Assembly (NCBI RefSeq): GCF_000340215.1
Contig: NW_006921540.1
Span: 4,074,607-4,138,606, forward strand
Direction of reading: 5' to 3'
DNA length: 64,000 bases
DNA from: Pseudocercospora fijiensis CIRAD86
Taxonomy: Eukaryota > Ascomycota > Dothideomycetes > Mycosphaerellales > Mycosphaerellaceae
In this document: piece after piece, positions 13,301 through 24,084 of the stretch
Numbering within the stretch: position 1 is the first letter of the stretch
How the letters are laid out: every line of letters starts with the position of its first letter
Translations under genes and position numbers: made by a program
Notes under the pieces: generated by a model
Database searches by the model: none
The model's input: only the letters and a program-made list of their open reading frames with translations
What the model was told of the DNA's origin: nothing

Positions 13301-14279
13301 TCAATCATCATTTGAATCTTCTATCTTAATCTTACTGTCGATATCTTCATCCTTCCGCTCCTTCTTCCCACTCCCATACACCTGCCTCTCCACCTTGCCA
13401 CCCGCTTGTATATAAGCTTTCTTCTCCTTCCGCCATTCCTCCTTGAGCTTAACGTATTCAGCGTCTTCAATACATCTTCTCCAAACCTTTTGGAACACTT
13501 CGCTCGCGGCCAGCTTCTCTTCCATACCCTTGTGACCTGTACTTTTCGGGAGTTGGGTACGTTTTGCTTCTTTTTTGTTTTCGAGGGAGGATTTCTTGTA
13601 TTTGAGACCGCCGGCGTGGTTTGCGTATCTTGGGACGAGGTGTTAGTGAGGAAGTGTTAAGGAGCGAAGATGATCTTGGCGTTGTGTTGGTGAAGCATTT
13701 CGGAGTGGTTTTCATCGGCGATGCTCAAGCAATGGTCCTGGTCCGCGTTCATCACATCACTGCCTGCCTTCTTTACTTTCAATCGACCAGTTCCAATTCT
13801 TTCTCGAGGTTCCAAAGACCCTAGGACAGACATGCAAGGCGCGTGACGACCGTGCCTAGCAAGCCCAATCCCGTTGATCCCATTTCAGAACAGCATCTCC
13901 ACCTCTCAACCCCTTCAGAAATCCCACGTCATCAATCGAACGAACATACATACCTCTTCGCCCTCGTCATCCCCATCTGTAGAAACTTCCTCGCCATATC
14001 TGCGCCAACCAAATCCTTCTTTCCAACGTAGAATTCGAACGCGCTTTCCAACGTTTTGGACGACTCTTCTGCCATCGGCACTGTCCGGAATCGCCAGTGA
14101 GGCAGCAGAATCGATTTGTAGGGCTCGAAGGTCAGCACACCTTGCTCACCGCGCGCTATTTCGTAGGAGAGGCGCAGGTTTTGGGAGTGTAAGGCGGGAG
14201 TTGGGAAGATGTCGGGAGCGTCATCGTTAAGCGTTGGAGGTGTCGGAGTCGGGTCTTTCTTGAGAGCTCGATGTGGCAT
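13301..14279 (-). CDS. DUF4385 family protein, two exons
   Basis: Exon 14279-13954 and exon 13628-13301 are joined by a 325-bp intron with donor GTATGT and acceptor CAAG; the split codon gives Arg and the join reads ...TRAKR-YANHAGGLKYKK, matching the family pattern. The protein is 217 aa. The core (residues ~35-125) contains YEIARGEQGVLTFEPYKS, LLPHWRFRT, ESSKTLESAF, DLVGADMARKFLQMG and the YANHAGG block, all typical of DUF4385, found in bacteria, phages and fungi. The C-terminal ~90 residues are lysine/glutamate-rich, helical and end in a highly acidic tail. Biochemical function is unknown. The start at 14279 (MPHRALKK) is preferred over upstream ATGs because it is the first one next to the conserved core. 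The intron is long for this genome. Confidence 0.8.
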
Positions 14280-14447
14280 TGATAGAGGATTGTGTTCAAT
14301 GGGTTGTAGAACTGTAAGCAGTGTGCTGTGAGATGGCATAGAACAATGAGATTGGATCGTGTCGTGGCCATGCACGATGACGTCACATATTGTGCAGCAA
14401 TGTTGTATGGAAGAGTTTCGCGCCCTGTTCCATCTCACATCACCTCC

Positions 14448-14549
14448 GGTTGTATAGTGTAGCGGTCAGCACATCGGATTCTGAAATAGGCCTGCGCAAG
14501 CAGTGCCATACGTCTTCCGGTAACCCCGGTTCGATTCCGGGTACGACCT
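14448..14549 (+). tRNA. tRNA-Gln: tRNA-Gln (anticodon CTG) with a 30-nt intron
   Basis: The 7-bp acceptor stem GGTTGTA/TACGACC pairs fully with one G-U wobble. The anticodon loop TTCTGAA carries CTG at 14481-14483, after the stem strand TCGGA. An intron at 14485-14514 follows A37, the canonical nuclear position, and the 3' stem strand TCCGG resumes at 14516. The T arm is CCCGG-TTCGATT-CCGGG, and the discriminator is T, as expected for Gln. Exons total 72 nt. It decodes CAG. It lies ~140 bp from a MULE transposon insertion. Confidence 0.93.
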
Positions 14550-14685
14550 CCAATGTAAATACACCTCGCTACGCCGTGGCTTGTGTTTTGTTCTACGGAG
14601 ACTAGGATCAGAAACGAGGATTTGTGCTATACCTTAACGTCAGCTGGCTCAGCAGCATGCTGCGACCTGTATCGCACTCACGTCC

Positions 14686-14696
14686 CTCGACAAAAC
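14686..14696. repeat. Left target-site duplication of the MULE
   Basis: CTCGACAAAAC, repeated exactly at 18644-18654. Eleven bases is within or just above the 8-11 bp usual for Mutator-like elements. Confidence 0.85.
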
Positions 14697-14703
14697 GTAG
14701 GTG

Positions 14704-14751
14704 TTTAAAGTCCCGTAAGAGCGTCCGAGCGCCTGACCTACCGAGAATAGG
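14704..14751. repeat. MULE left terminal inverted repeat
   Basis: Starts TTTAAAGTCCCGTAAGAGCG and continues to AGAATAGG. Pairs with 18592-18639, 45 of 48 bases identical in inverted orientation. Confidence 0.9.
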
Positions 14752-14944
14752 CTCTATAGACCTTAGCGAGCGGCGGTCGGTATAGATTGTATACGCTTCC
14801 GCTCTAGCGCGTCGACGCGCTCCGGTTTGTTTAGGTTCTTGTTTTCTATACCCCTACTACCCCTTCTAACCTCGCTGTCGCTCCGCTCCGCCCTCTATAA
14901 TAAGTAGATTCTATCTCTTCCGATAGCGCTTTATTAATTAAATT

Positions 14945-17900
14945 ATGCCTTTAATCTCTTCTAATACTGTATTAATTAGTAACCTTATCGGAGATAGTAG
15001 AAGTAGTAGTATACTTGCCTCGGAGGCTTAGGGCGACTTCGCGTTAGAATATAATAATATAGAGGCAGATTACGCCCGGTAGCGGCTTAGAATTGCTAAC
15101 TTCTTAATAGAACGACTAGCGGAGGACGAATTAGTCTATTCTAGTAAAGATAACGCGTTAGATGCGTCCGAGTCCTCCGATTATCGTCGCCCTCGAAAGT
15201 CTCGAGTTCTCGTCGAGCTAAGCGATAAATACGCGTAGTTGCCGTACGTCGATAACCTCCGCGAGTAGCGAGAACGACTAATCTTTCTAGGCTTCGATAA
15301 CTCTATTAAAGTACTAGCAAAAGTATAGTATACACTATAGCTATATATTAATAATATATAGGTAAAGGACCGTAACTATATCGAGAAGAGCGGCCTAGAA
15401 ACTACGCGTTATATATATCGCTTCTATAAACAACCGTACTAGAAAAGTAATAGGACGAAGGGCCGTAGAGTAAGGAGAGACTATAAGAAGATAGAGCGCG
15501 CTTAGGATTGCACTATATTAATAAAGGTTATCGCTGTTTATAGTCCGAGCGACGCGCTAAATAAGGAAAGTAATAAGGATAGTAAGGAAGGTAGTAGTAG
15601 TAAGGAGATTGTCGCGTATCGGATATAGCGTATAAGTCGCGACGACTATAGCGATTACTACTAACTAGACAACTTCGACGTGTTTCGTCGCTACGGCGCT
15701 CTCTTAACTACCGCTAGTCGGTAGGTCTATTAAGGCTATATACTAAGTGCTATATAGAGGGCGCTAAAGGCGGAATACGACCTAGTAGCGTATAAGCTAT
15801 TTAATACCGCCGGAGGTCGATAGATATAGAAATACGATATCTGTAACTTAGAGCGAGCCTTTCGGAAGATATATAGGAATAGCAAACTCGGCGGTACGTC
15901 GCTCGTATAGCAGTAACAGAAGGAAGACTTATTTAACTAGTATCGAGAAGGTAAGTGTTATATTGTTTACTATTGCTATCTAAAGTTAGAAAAAAGCGTA
16001 GCGGGCCGACGCTTTCCGCCGATCTAGACTCCGATTAACTAATAGATCGATACGGAGCCTCGTCTAACTTATTAAATCGATAGAAATCGATAGAGGAAGA
16101 TATTAGACTCGATTGCCTACGAATACTAGACTCGAGTAGTAGAATCTCGAGATTCTAAAGTTCTTCGCTTAAAGCGGAAGCGCCGTAGAGCCTCGGCTTC
16201 GAGCTAATAAGATAATTTAGGACCTACGGCAACACCTCGGTCCGGCTTCTAGCTTACCTTAGTAGGCCGCACTCTAAACTTTAGAATTCCTTTGTTTATA
16301 TTCTTAGTTTTCTATTATAACAACTACTAATATATTACTATAGAAGGGCTCTTTTGCGACAATATATTAGCGGTACGCGAGACCGATAGCGAAACTATAT
16401 ATAGCGTCGTTTAGGCGACTAAAACCGATATAGAACTGCTAAAAACCTATCGTACGATCGTATTTATAGACGCGACGTATAAGACTAATTATCTTAGTTA
16501 GTTCCTTTATACTATTATAGTAAAGGACAAATACGGCATTTCGCGTACGGTTGCGTATATACTATTACCTACTAACGACGGCGATATTGTGTCTACCTTC
16601 TTATTAAAGATAAGCGCGTAGACAGATAGAATTTAGGTACCTAAATTTATATTAATAGACGACTCGGCGGTAGAACGACGCGCAGTTCGCATAGCATTTA
16701 GAAACCGTACAATATACCTTCTTTGCTACGTACACGTTTAACGGACGGTCGCTCGTCGTTTCGGTAGTAAGGCCTATAATAAGACGCGTCGACACCTTCG
16801 AGCCGCTATTGTTTACCGCCGCTCCTTCGAAGGCGCGTAATAGTTACTCTTTACCGCTATCGATAGCCTACCTTTAAATGCCGATTACGCGTTAAATAAG
16901 ACCTACCTTTAGTAAGAGATAGGCAAAGATATCCGCCTTTAGGCCTTCTACTTTCGGTATAGCGGCGTACCTACAATTGTCTAACAAAATACGACTATAA
17001 ATATAAACGAGAGCTTCTACGCTTATCTTAAAATAGATAGTAACAAAGCGCCGATAGTAGCGGACTTTACACTTAAAGGCGTAGCTATATACGTACTTCG
17101 CGAGATAACGATTAAGGACATTAGGTCGGACGTAGTAGCGTACCGCTAGGCCGCGAATATGCATCCTCTCGCGCGTAGCGACGACGACGAGCTTCGAATA
17201 TACCTTCTACGCCTACCGTAGCCTATTTAACGTAAGGTCGGCGCGGAAATCAGTCGAGCGCTCGATAAAGAGACATTTTAAGACCTAAGACCGCTTAGTA
17301 AGGACCGCGCTTTCCTTACCTACGACTACAAATTCTTCCGCCGCTATCGTATACTATACGCCTGCCTCTAGTTTTATTATATTACTCTTCTTCGCACTAT
17401 TATTAAAGACTCGTACTAGCAGCACTAGATTAGCATATTTAAAGGCCGCATACTCGAGGTCTACGAGATAGAAGACGCGCCTTACTAAGGAGGTAATCTA
17501 GATACTATAACTGCGGCACCTTACGCGCCTGCCTATCGACTTAACGTACGTAAGACGCTTACAGAGGCGTACGAGTTAATCTATAAGCTAGAGCGTATAT
17601 ATAACGAAGAAGGCTTTAAAGAAGACGACGAGAAGCGTACGTAGGTAATCTCGAAGATACTATTAGTCTTCTACGAGTCTAGTAATAATATTAGGCGCGA
17701 GTTTATATAGTTAGTACTAACTTACTTTAAGAATAGCAACCCTTCTACTAATATTACGCCGTCGTAACCGCCGAAGCTATTACAACTGCTACTTCTAAGT
17801 AACGTACTATCGCGTTATTATAATACCTCGAAGGCGCCGCCGCTAGACGCGATAGCGAGTAAGAAGCGGAAGGGCAAGAGCGTAGATACTACGAGTAAGA

Positions 17901-18337
17901 AGAAGCCGCCGAAGCGGTCGAAGAAATAGATAGAGAAATAGGTAGAATAAGAACATATACCCGAACGAACACTAGCGGCGCTAGCTTAGCTAAATTTTAG
18001 TAAAGAAGCGCCGTTAGTAGTTCTAGGCGGTATCGACGCGTTCTCGTCGCGTTTTCCTTTAAATTCCGCTATCGTATAGGTCGCGTAGGTCGCGGTAGTA
18101 ACTAATAGCTTCTATATGCCTCTACCGATACTACCGGCGCTAAATAGGTAGCAATACGCGCCTTTAAGCGCGATATAGGTCTATAGTAGTATGCCTTATA
18201 TACCGCCGCCCTCTAATATATATTACTATTATTAAATTAGCTATAATCGCTAATAATACCTCGCTTTTTACTATACCGCTGTTTTGCTAACAAACTTTAG
18301 CTTCATTTTTAGTAATATAATTAGTATCTATAAGTAG
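14945..18337 (+). pseudogene. MULE transposase relic
   Basis: From an ATG at 14945 one reading frame stays open for more than 3 kb except for TAG/TAA codons that fall where Trp (TGG) or Gln (CAG/CAA) is expected. The catalytic core is recognisable near 16463 as FIDATYKTN, followed by FLYTIIVKDKYG, and near 16650 as ILIDDSAVERRAVRIAF and LLCYVHV, the MULE (PF10551) D-D arrangement with the LC-x-H element. A lysine-rich tail lies at ~17860-17950. Many His and Cys codons read Tyr and many Met codons read Ile, as RIP predicts. No frameshift was found between the start and the core. The element cannot now encode transposase. Confidence 0.85.
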
Positions 18338-18439
18338 AGATTGCGGGGTCGTTAAAACAGTACAAACCTTATCAAATTCGCTATTAAATGCTCTGCTCTG
18401 CCCTCTTACTATCGATACTTAGTATACGAGCGGAAATCG

Positions 18440-18472
<33 letters not shown>

Positions 18473-18591
18473 CCTTGTACGGTCGACCTAGCAATAGCGA
18501 CGCGCGCCGACGACGAGATTACGTTTTCTATAGTTACGCATACTACGGAGCGGACTTCTATATCTCACCGAGTCCGTTGCGGCAGGCTAGG

Positions 18592-18639
18592 CCTATTCTT
18601 AGTGGGTCAGGCGCTCGGACGCTCTTACGGGACTTTAAA
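18592..18639. repeat. MULE right terminal inverted repeat
   Basis: Inverted match of 14704-14751; three differences, all transitions, near the inner end. Confidence 0.9.
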
Positions 18640-18643
18640 TGGG

Positions 18644-18654
18644 CTCGACAAAAC
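18644..18654. repeat. Right target-site duplication of the MULE
   Basis: CTCGACAAAAC, identical to 14686-14696. Confidence 0.85.
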
Positions 18655-18698
18655 ACATAGCTTCTCCCGATTCAGACCTCAGCTTGCAGAATTCTTCA

Positions 18699-19103
18699 TC
18701 ACTCCTTCGCCGGAGTAATCTTAATCCCCGGCTTCGTGATGGCCACAATCCACTTCTGACATCCATTCCTCCCATACCTTTTCGATCCCATCCCCCTCGG
18801 TCCCCCCGTCGCACAAATGTTATAAAACTGGGAAAGACAGTACTGCTGCGGAATCCACTGCGGCGGACTGCAGCTGCCTTCGATGTACAGTGCAAGCTCA
18901 TTCGGAGATTTCGCGCCATTCGGGCCCCAGCGGACACCGGTCTTGGCGTAAAGCGATGGAGCGGTGATGCCGCTGTTTTGGCAGAAGATGTCGATGGCGG
19001 AGATGACGCGTGGGTTTTTCTTCATGCAGATGGCTCGGTTGGATGCGGCTGAGGTGAGGCCGATGATGGCGAGGAGGAAGGGTAGGAATGGTGGTAGCTT
19101 CAT
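18699..19103 (-). CDS. Small secreted six-cysteine protein, effector candidate
   Basis: 134 aa from the ATG at 19103 (MKLPPFLPFLLA), chosen because it puts an ideal signal peptide (residues 1-19, cleavage after TSAA) at the N-terminus; the open frame continues upstream to 19286 without coding character. The mature ~115 residues contain six cysteines (26, 41, 78, 89, 97, 115), enough for three disulfides, and a basic C-terminal half (GSKRYGRNGC, KPGIKITP). No known domain is recognised; LysM, Hce2 and hydrophobin patterns do not fit. Short length, secretion and even cysteine number are typical of fungal effectors or antimicrobial proteins. The stop codon is only 45 bp from the MULE target duplication. 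No intron is needed. Confidence 0.75.
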   Translation of the reverse strand: MKLPPFLPFLLAIIGLTSAASNRAICMKKNPRVISAIDIFCQNSGITAPSLYAKTGVRWGPNGAKSPNELALYIEGSCSPPQWIPQQYCLSQFYNICATGGPRGMGSKRYGRNGCQKWIVAITKPGIKITPAKE

Positions 19104-19676
19104 GGTGAGCTGATTGATTGGTACTTTGGTTGGTGTAGGTAGGTGTTGTGTACTTCTTACGGATCGGATTGGCAGAGATGTGTGACCTGACTTCACCTTG
19201 TTGTATTCGCGACGGCTGCTTGCGTCGATGCGTTTTCCACAAAGGCCTTGGTTGGCGAATTCTTTCATAGCCACGATTTTCATCACGCGGTGTGTTGCTT
19301 GGGCTTTGTGCTATAAATTCCGAGCAGTTGGCTCTTGGAAACAAAGCAGCGGCGAGACATTCATGACACTGCTGACTGACGACAATTCTATGATAGGCAC
19401 TTCAAGTGTGCTGCACGACTCACCGACCATGCTCACGAAGAGTAGAGGAACGATCATTCATGCAGACGCACACTCCCCGCTTGCATTTCACATGGCGACT
19501 TCAAGCCTTTTCCCAAGCTCTCTTATGCAAAACTCAACGCGTCTACGCCGAGACGTCTTCACTTCATGCTGACAAGACAGACTCCATGCACGCTCCAAGT
19601 CCCAACAACACCATTCACGAATGGCACGAATTCTCCAAGATCAAAGTAGAAACTTCTTGGCACCGCGCATTACTGA
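19104..19676. other. Intergenic, promoter side of the six-Cys gene
   Basis: No supported gene. It should contain the promoter of the secreted-protein gene starting at 19103. Composition is normal, not RIP-like. Confidence 0.4.
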
Positions 19677-20470
19677 CTAACCCTCGCAAATTTCCAGCGC
19701 TTCTCGAACACGATTTCCATAGAAGGTGTCAAGCTTGTGCTCCACGATGGAAAGGGATGGCGGACTGCGTTCGCCGGTGAGCAGCTCGTATGCCACCTCC
19801 TTGTCAACCTGCACCAATACCGCTAGGCCATAGCTTCGTTGCGCACACGTGAGTGTCTGATCGATCTCGATACCGGTCTGTGTGACCATAGCTGGATCTT
19901 GCTTGGCATGCAGCCGCTTTATGTTCAGATCGTCAACGGATACACCGCGTTTGTGAAGACGGACAGCTAGCATACACCAATCCATATGATCCTGAAAAGA
20001 TTGCTTCGCAGCCACAAGCCGCTAGCATGTCTTCAATTGTCTATTCTGCTTGTCGTTTACAATAATCTTCTTGAATGTCCTGTGGCCAGTCCTCGGGCGC
20101 CTTGCGTGACTCTTTAGCTAGATTGTCTGCGCTATAGTCTTGAGCATTGACTCATCGATAGTGTCCACATCGTCGCCACCAGGAGGAGTGATCTTGTGGT
20201 ACTCGATCTCAGATGCGTCGCGTGCCAGGCGCTTGAGGGCTCCATCCATCAATGCCTCGAGGGTCTCATGGTCCGGAGGCACCGGAGCCGCTTCAGAGAT
20301 TGCCTGAGTGTGAGCAGGTCCGCTAACAGCGTTGAACCTAGCGGCAGGGCCGTTCTGGCGGCGAGCAAAGAAGCTCTGGACCTGTGTGGGGGTGGGAATG
20401 GCTGCGGCGGCTTGGGCGGTAGGTTCGACTGCGGCTTTCTTGTCAAAGCAGCCTTCTGCTGGTATGTGGG
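19677..20470 (-). pseudogene. Decayed gene of unknown function with two in-frame TAG stops
   Basis: One minus-strand frame stays open from about 20470 to the TAG/TGA end near 19677 except for TAG codons at 20120-20118 and 20024-20022. Upstream of the stops it is Ala/Pro-rich (PTPTQVQSFFARRQNGP) then acidic (DETLEALM-like, EIEYHKITPPGGDDVDT). Downstream it is a compact helical region with DHMDWCMLAVRLHKRGVSVD, IEIDQTLTC and EHKLDTFYGNRVREALEICE. Both stops could arise from CAG or TGG by a single C-to-T change. Alternatively the segment after 20015 is a separate 112-aa gene. No family recognised. Confidence 0.38.
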
Positions 20471-21060
20471 CCCTGATTTCTTGGGTTGGGAGAGTCTATT
20501 CTTAGAGAGTCATGCCGGTCAGACTCGGCAGTCCGCCTGGGTCTATGAATAGCCTGGACAAGTCCACTTCGTACAACTAGTGAGCTTCTGCGAACTCTGG
20601 CCGAAGTGCGGAGAGAGTAACGCGTATTCCGGGCTGAAGTTCAGCGGAGGTGCGGGTAGTCTGGCTGCACGCCTTGTGGTGCTGCGGACAAGGTGCAGTC
20701 TTGCGCTACGAAAGTCATGGATCCCAAGTTCTCGGCGACGAAAGGCTGGTCAGAAGGAGTACGTATGCGAGCTGTCCTGATTCGTATCCAGGGTTCCGTC
20801 ACACACTTCACGCCCGCTGATCGCTGGGGCGAGGGGTGAAGCGGACTGACGCAACCCCGGATAGTCGCTGCGCTGATGACTGGAATATCACGGTGGGTTG
20901 AAAAGCCGTGGTGCCGAGATGCCCGGTCGTGATTCATGGTGGCCAGTCGGCGAAAGTGGGAAAGGCAGGAGGAGGAAGAGTTTTGGGCACAAGTGAAGGA
21001 TGAAGTGCGATGTTGTGGTTGTGGTGCTGGTGAAGTCCTTCAGCCAGAGCTGCCTGAGCC
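20471..21060. other. Intergenic
   Basis: Short overlapping frames on both strands, none with an ATG, domain and splice context together. Nothing supported. Confidence 0.35.
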
Positions 21061-21493
21061 AATAGCAAATGGCTGCTTGGCGAGGAGTCCTTGCACTCAC
21101 CAGTAACGACGAAAGGAAAGACAGTCACGCTCGCACAGAAGACACTGTGCAGCCAGCGCGTCGAGGAAGGCCCGTCCAGAAGCCACGGGCGCCCTTTCCA
21201 GCGAGAGCTTGCCGTGTGAGCCGCCGCAAACGCGAAGGAGAAGGCGAGACCCCCGTAGCCGAGCACGGTGAAGTAGCTGAAAGACTGCGCGGCCGCTTGG
21301 CAAGCATCGTGGGCGCAGCGCCAGCCGATCTGCAAGAATAGCACAGCGGATGCGATGCGCAGATGCTGGCAAGCAATCGCCATGCGAACAGTGCCGACGT
21401 AGGAAGGATCCACGACCTGTTCAGGCGCAGGATGTATTCGGTGGTCGTGCCTTCCTCGTAGGATCTTCGGAGAGCCTGTCTGGGGTTCGCCAT
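21061..21493 (-). CDS. Possible multi-pass membrane protein, structure unresolved
   Basis: A minus-strand frame contains hydrophobic stretches (LRIASAVLFLQIGW, SYFTVLGYGGLAFSFAFAAA, LHSVFCASVTVFPFVV) separated by short loops, ending near a good GTGAGT donor and GGCTCAG acceptor around 21105-21060. A second frame offers an ATG at 21493 (MANPRQALRRSYEEG), but I could not join the two in phase with a convincing intron. The arrangement is loosely like a MARVEL-type four-helix protein. It may be a real gene with an unseen exon, or a decayed one. Confidence 0.3.
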
Positions 21494-23254
21494 CGTGGGA
21501 GAGGTGGAGGCGGTAGAACTGCAGCCGAGACTCGAGTCCTATGAATAGGGTGCATTCGAATTCTCTCCCATTTATAACTGAGGCCGGATGGAAGTATTGA
21601 TCTTGTCCTCAGCTGCTAAGCGCCAAGGCCGCCAGCTGCCTCCCACGAACGGCTTTGATAGCAATGTCCAGCCTGCGGTCGAGAAGAGGTAGAGGTGGAA
21701 GTCCAGCACTACGGCGTGCGCGGTCTGCTTGCAGGACTGATTACTAATGTCTTGGCCGCCGCGTCTCACTCCCACCTCACTCTCCCTCACCCACCACTTC
21801 TGGCTTGTTCGCCAGTCACGTTATGCCGGACATTTCCAGCGTCCAACAATCTCTTGAGCCTATGGATATATCCGTATCCGCTTGTCCTGGCTGGATCGTG
21901 AATCATTCGAATGACGCGACCGTCTGCACTTTTCCCGACCATTCACAAAAGCATCACCCCTCCTGCCTCGCAAAGCACACTCCGGAAAGCGAAGATTGAT
22001 AGACACCCGACTGCCTGGCTAGACGCGCGATCAAGATGTTCCAACACTAGCCGCTGTTCGTCGCGCCGGAGACATGCGAGGACGAATAGAGAGTTGCCGG
22101 GGTTGGGGCTAGCGACGAAAGAGCCAGATAATAATGTTCTGTACCACATGGCCATGCGCAAGCTCATGCTGCACTTGTCCCGACAATGCCCCTTGTACCG
22201 CCCATTCCCCATACCGTCGGCCCGATGCTGCACGTGCGAAAGGAAATGATTTCTTTGAATCTCGACGCTACACGAACAACTTTCCTGGCGGTCTCGCTTC
22301 GCTGTTCTCCGACCGTCTGCTGATTCAGGCGGCGCACTACAATAAGCTCATTGACACACGAGTCTTGCATCTCCTCACGGCGAGCGAAAGGTTGCTGAAT
22401 GTTGCACCAGCCCGTACAGTCACGCCACGGCTCACTTGATTCTGGCTACTGGCATTGGCGCTACCCAGATACTCACAGGCGTACAGCAGATGCTGCTGCC
22501 TCCACATACTCGGCGTGGCCTTGCTCATGTGGGGTCTCGGGCTTGCGCTTGTGCGATGAAAGTCACAAGCGCTTTGCAGCTGACCGGATCAAGCCCACAT
22601 GCAGGCATATGCGCATCGTACAAAACTTCGGCAATCGCTTTCACGCTGACTTCTTTTCATCGGCAGCCCCAACAGCAAATCCAAAACCCAAATACTCAAT
22701 CTTACTTGAGGTGAAGGCTGAGGTATCTGAGTACGTCGTGCAACTTCAAGCACTCTTCATTTGCTAGTCGTACATGACGGCAAAAGGCCATGCTCCACTA
22801 CTGCACAGAAGACGTCCGGCCTTCGTAAGACAACCATACCGCGCAGCACGACTGGCACCACTGCAAGCAAAGTACCGAGCATTTCATCACAAGATTTGAA
22901 ACGGCGCGCGAATACCGATATTATTAGCATTGTGGTCGAAGGATTCGCCTTTGCGGACAGCAGATGCCCATGGTCGAACCACCATCGTCTCGTATACATT
23001 TCGTGCTCGAATGTCACCGGAAAATCAGCATGAATGGGACATACCTCCGGTCCAGGGCACAACCTTGTCGACCGACATCCACCGAGACAGACACCCTGTG
23101 AAGAGAAAAGAAGCTAAGAAGCTATTATATGATCAAAGAGCTATACCCCGAGGGAAGTATAGGCTATATTCCCCTCGACGGCAACCACAAGCCCTCGACG
23201 GCAACTACATAGCTCAACAATCCATATGAAAGGCTCTTATACAGAGTCTACGTA
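21494..23254. other. Gene-poor interval
   Basis: Many short frames, mostly non-ATG, without domains or splice signals. Composition is normal up to ~23.1 kb. No repeat longer than the MITE copies listed separately was recognised. Confidence 0.4.
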
Positions 23255-23359
23255 CATCGGAGTGAAAGCGCTAAATTCCCTAATCCTAGACTTCATGGTT
23301 CGTAACAAATCAGAAATCTCAGATTCTACGGGCCGCTAGTATCCACTTTCACTCCGATG
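23255..23359. mobile_element. MITE copy 1, ~105 bp
   Basis: Begins CATCGGAGTGAAAG and ends CTTTCACTCCGATG, a perfect 14-bp inverted repeat. The interior matches copy 2 (24085-24184): CTAAATTCCC, then AATCCT, GTTCG and TTCTACGGGC in the same order. No clear target duplication was found, and weaker similarity continues outward (AGACGCTGTA against AGACTCTGTA), so the true ends may be wider. Confidence 0.7.
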
Positions 23360-24084
23360 CGTCAAGACGCTGTACTTGCCTTTAGAAAGGATCTGGCTTT
23401 CTAAAACACCGAGGACAGTCCGGCCGCCATCTCGCTCAATCAGAGCGTACTAAACATCAGCTAGCATAGACGGCCAGTCTACTAGAGAGCGCTTGTCTCT
23501 GCTCTACACCCCTATTTTACATTTCACAATCGGAAGTACTATTAAAGACTATAAGGCAATAGAAGCAATTAGCAGATCTACCCAGCAGCTAGGCAATCTA
23601 TATATAGATTAATCAGAGCCCCTGAGTAGGTAAGCAATCCATATATAGATCGACTGGAAGAACCGATATCCGTTACCCTTACCTACAGACCCTGTTACAG
23701 TAAGTATTGCAGTCCTCCCCATCTTTAGGAAATCTAGCACCGCGCCCTCCGAGAATCCCCTTGATTAACTCGTTAGCTGTCGGGGTTCACCGGCAAAACT
23801 GGGATTCTAGCCCACTTCTGATACAAATTCTGTCGGTGCGTACTTATACAAAGCGGATCTGACCAACCAGACCGCCCAGATCTCACACAGCAGTTCTTCG
23901 GACTTAACTACGGAGGCGGTTAAGGGGATACCGGCATGCCTATCCAATTGCAAATCCAATGTGCCTTGTCTATCGTGAACCTAGGAATCGGCTTGCCGAA
24001 GACTCCGTGCTCGGCTGTGCCTTACATCTCGCTGCACTTCTCGCCTTTCTTGGTACTTCGCTAGCTCCACACGGCGTCCTGCCC
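23360..24084. other. Intergenic with AT-richer, partly degraded sequence
   Basis: No gene recognised. The sequence is enriched in TATATAGAT-type words (two near-copies around 23600 and 23650) and resembles a degraded repeat, but I cannot name it. Confidence 0.35.

Larger units (their letters stand above)
14697..18643 (+). mobile_element. RIP-mutated Mutator-like (MULE) DNA transposon, complete
   Basis: A 3.95-kb unit bounded by an 11-bp direct repeat and by 48-bp terminal inverted repeats (14704-14751 and 18592-18639). The arms differ at three positions, all transitions. Inside, CA/TG dinucleotides are strongly depleted while CG is retained, the mark of RIP, and a transposase relic runs on the plus strand. 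A run of ACT/CTA triplets lies at 18441-18472 near the right end. The element sits between an intact tRNA gene and an effector-like gene; both flanks have normal composition, so mutation has not visibly leaked out. Confidence 0.9.

Noticed and set aside
16892..17164. 90-codon minus-strand frame inside the MULE
   Set aside because: Antisense shadow of the transposase relic; RIP removes TGA/TGG on this strand too, which lengthens chance frames.
18388..18660. Plus-strand frame with Leu repeat near the MULE right end
   Set aside because: Caused by the ACT/CTA microsatellite; crosses the transposon border.
21125..21493. 122-codon frame starting MANPRQALRR as a complete gene
   Set aside because: Its C-terminal half is Arg/Ser-rich and loses the hydrophobic segments that lie in another frame; kept only as part of an unresolved candidate.
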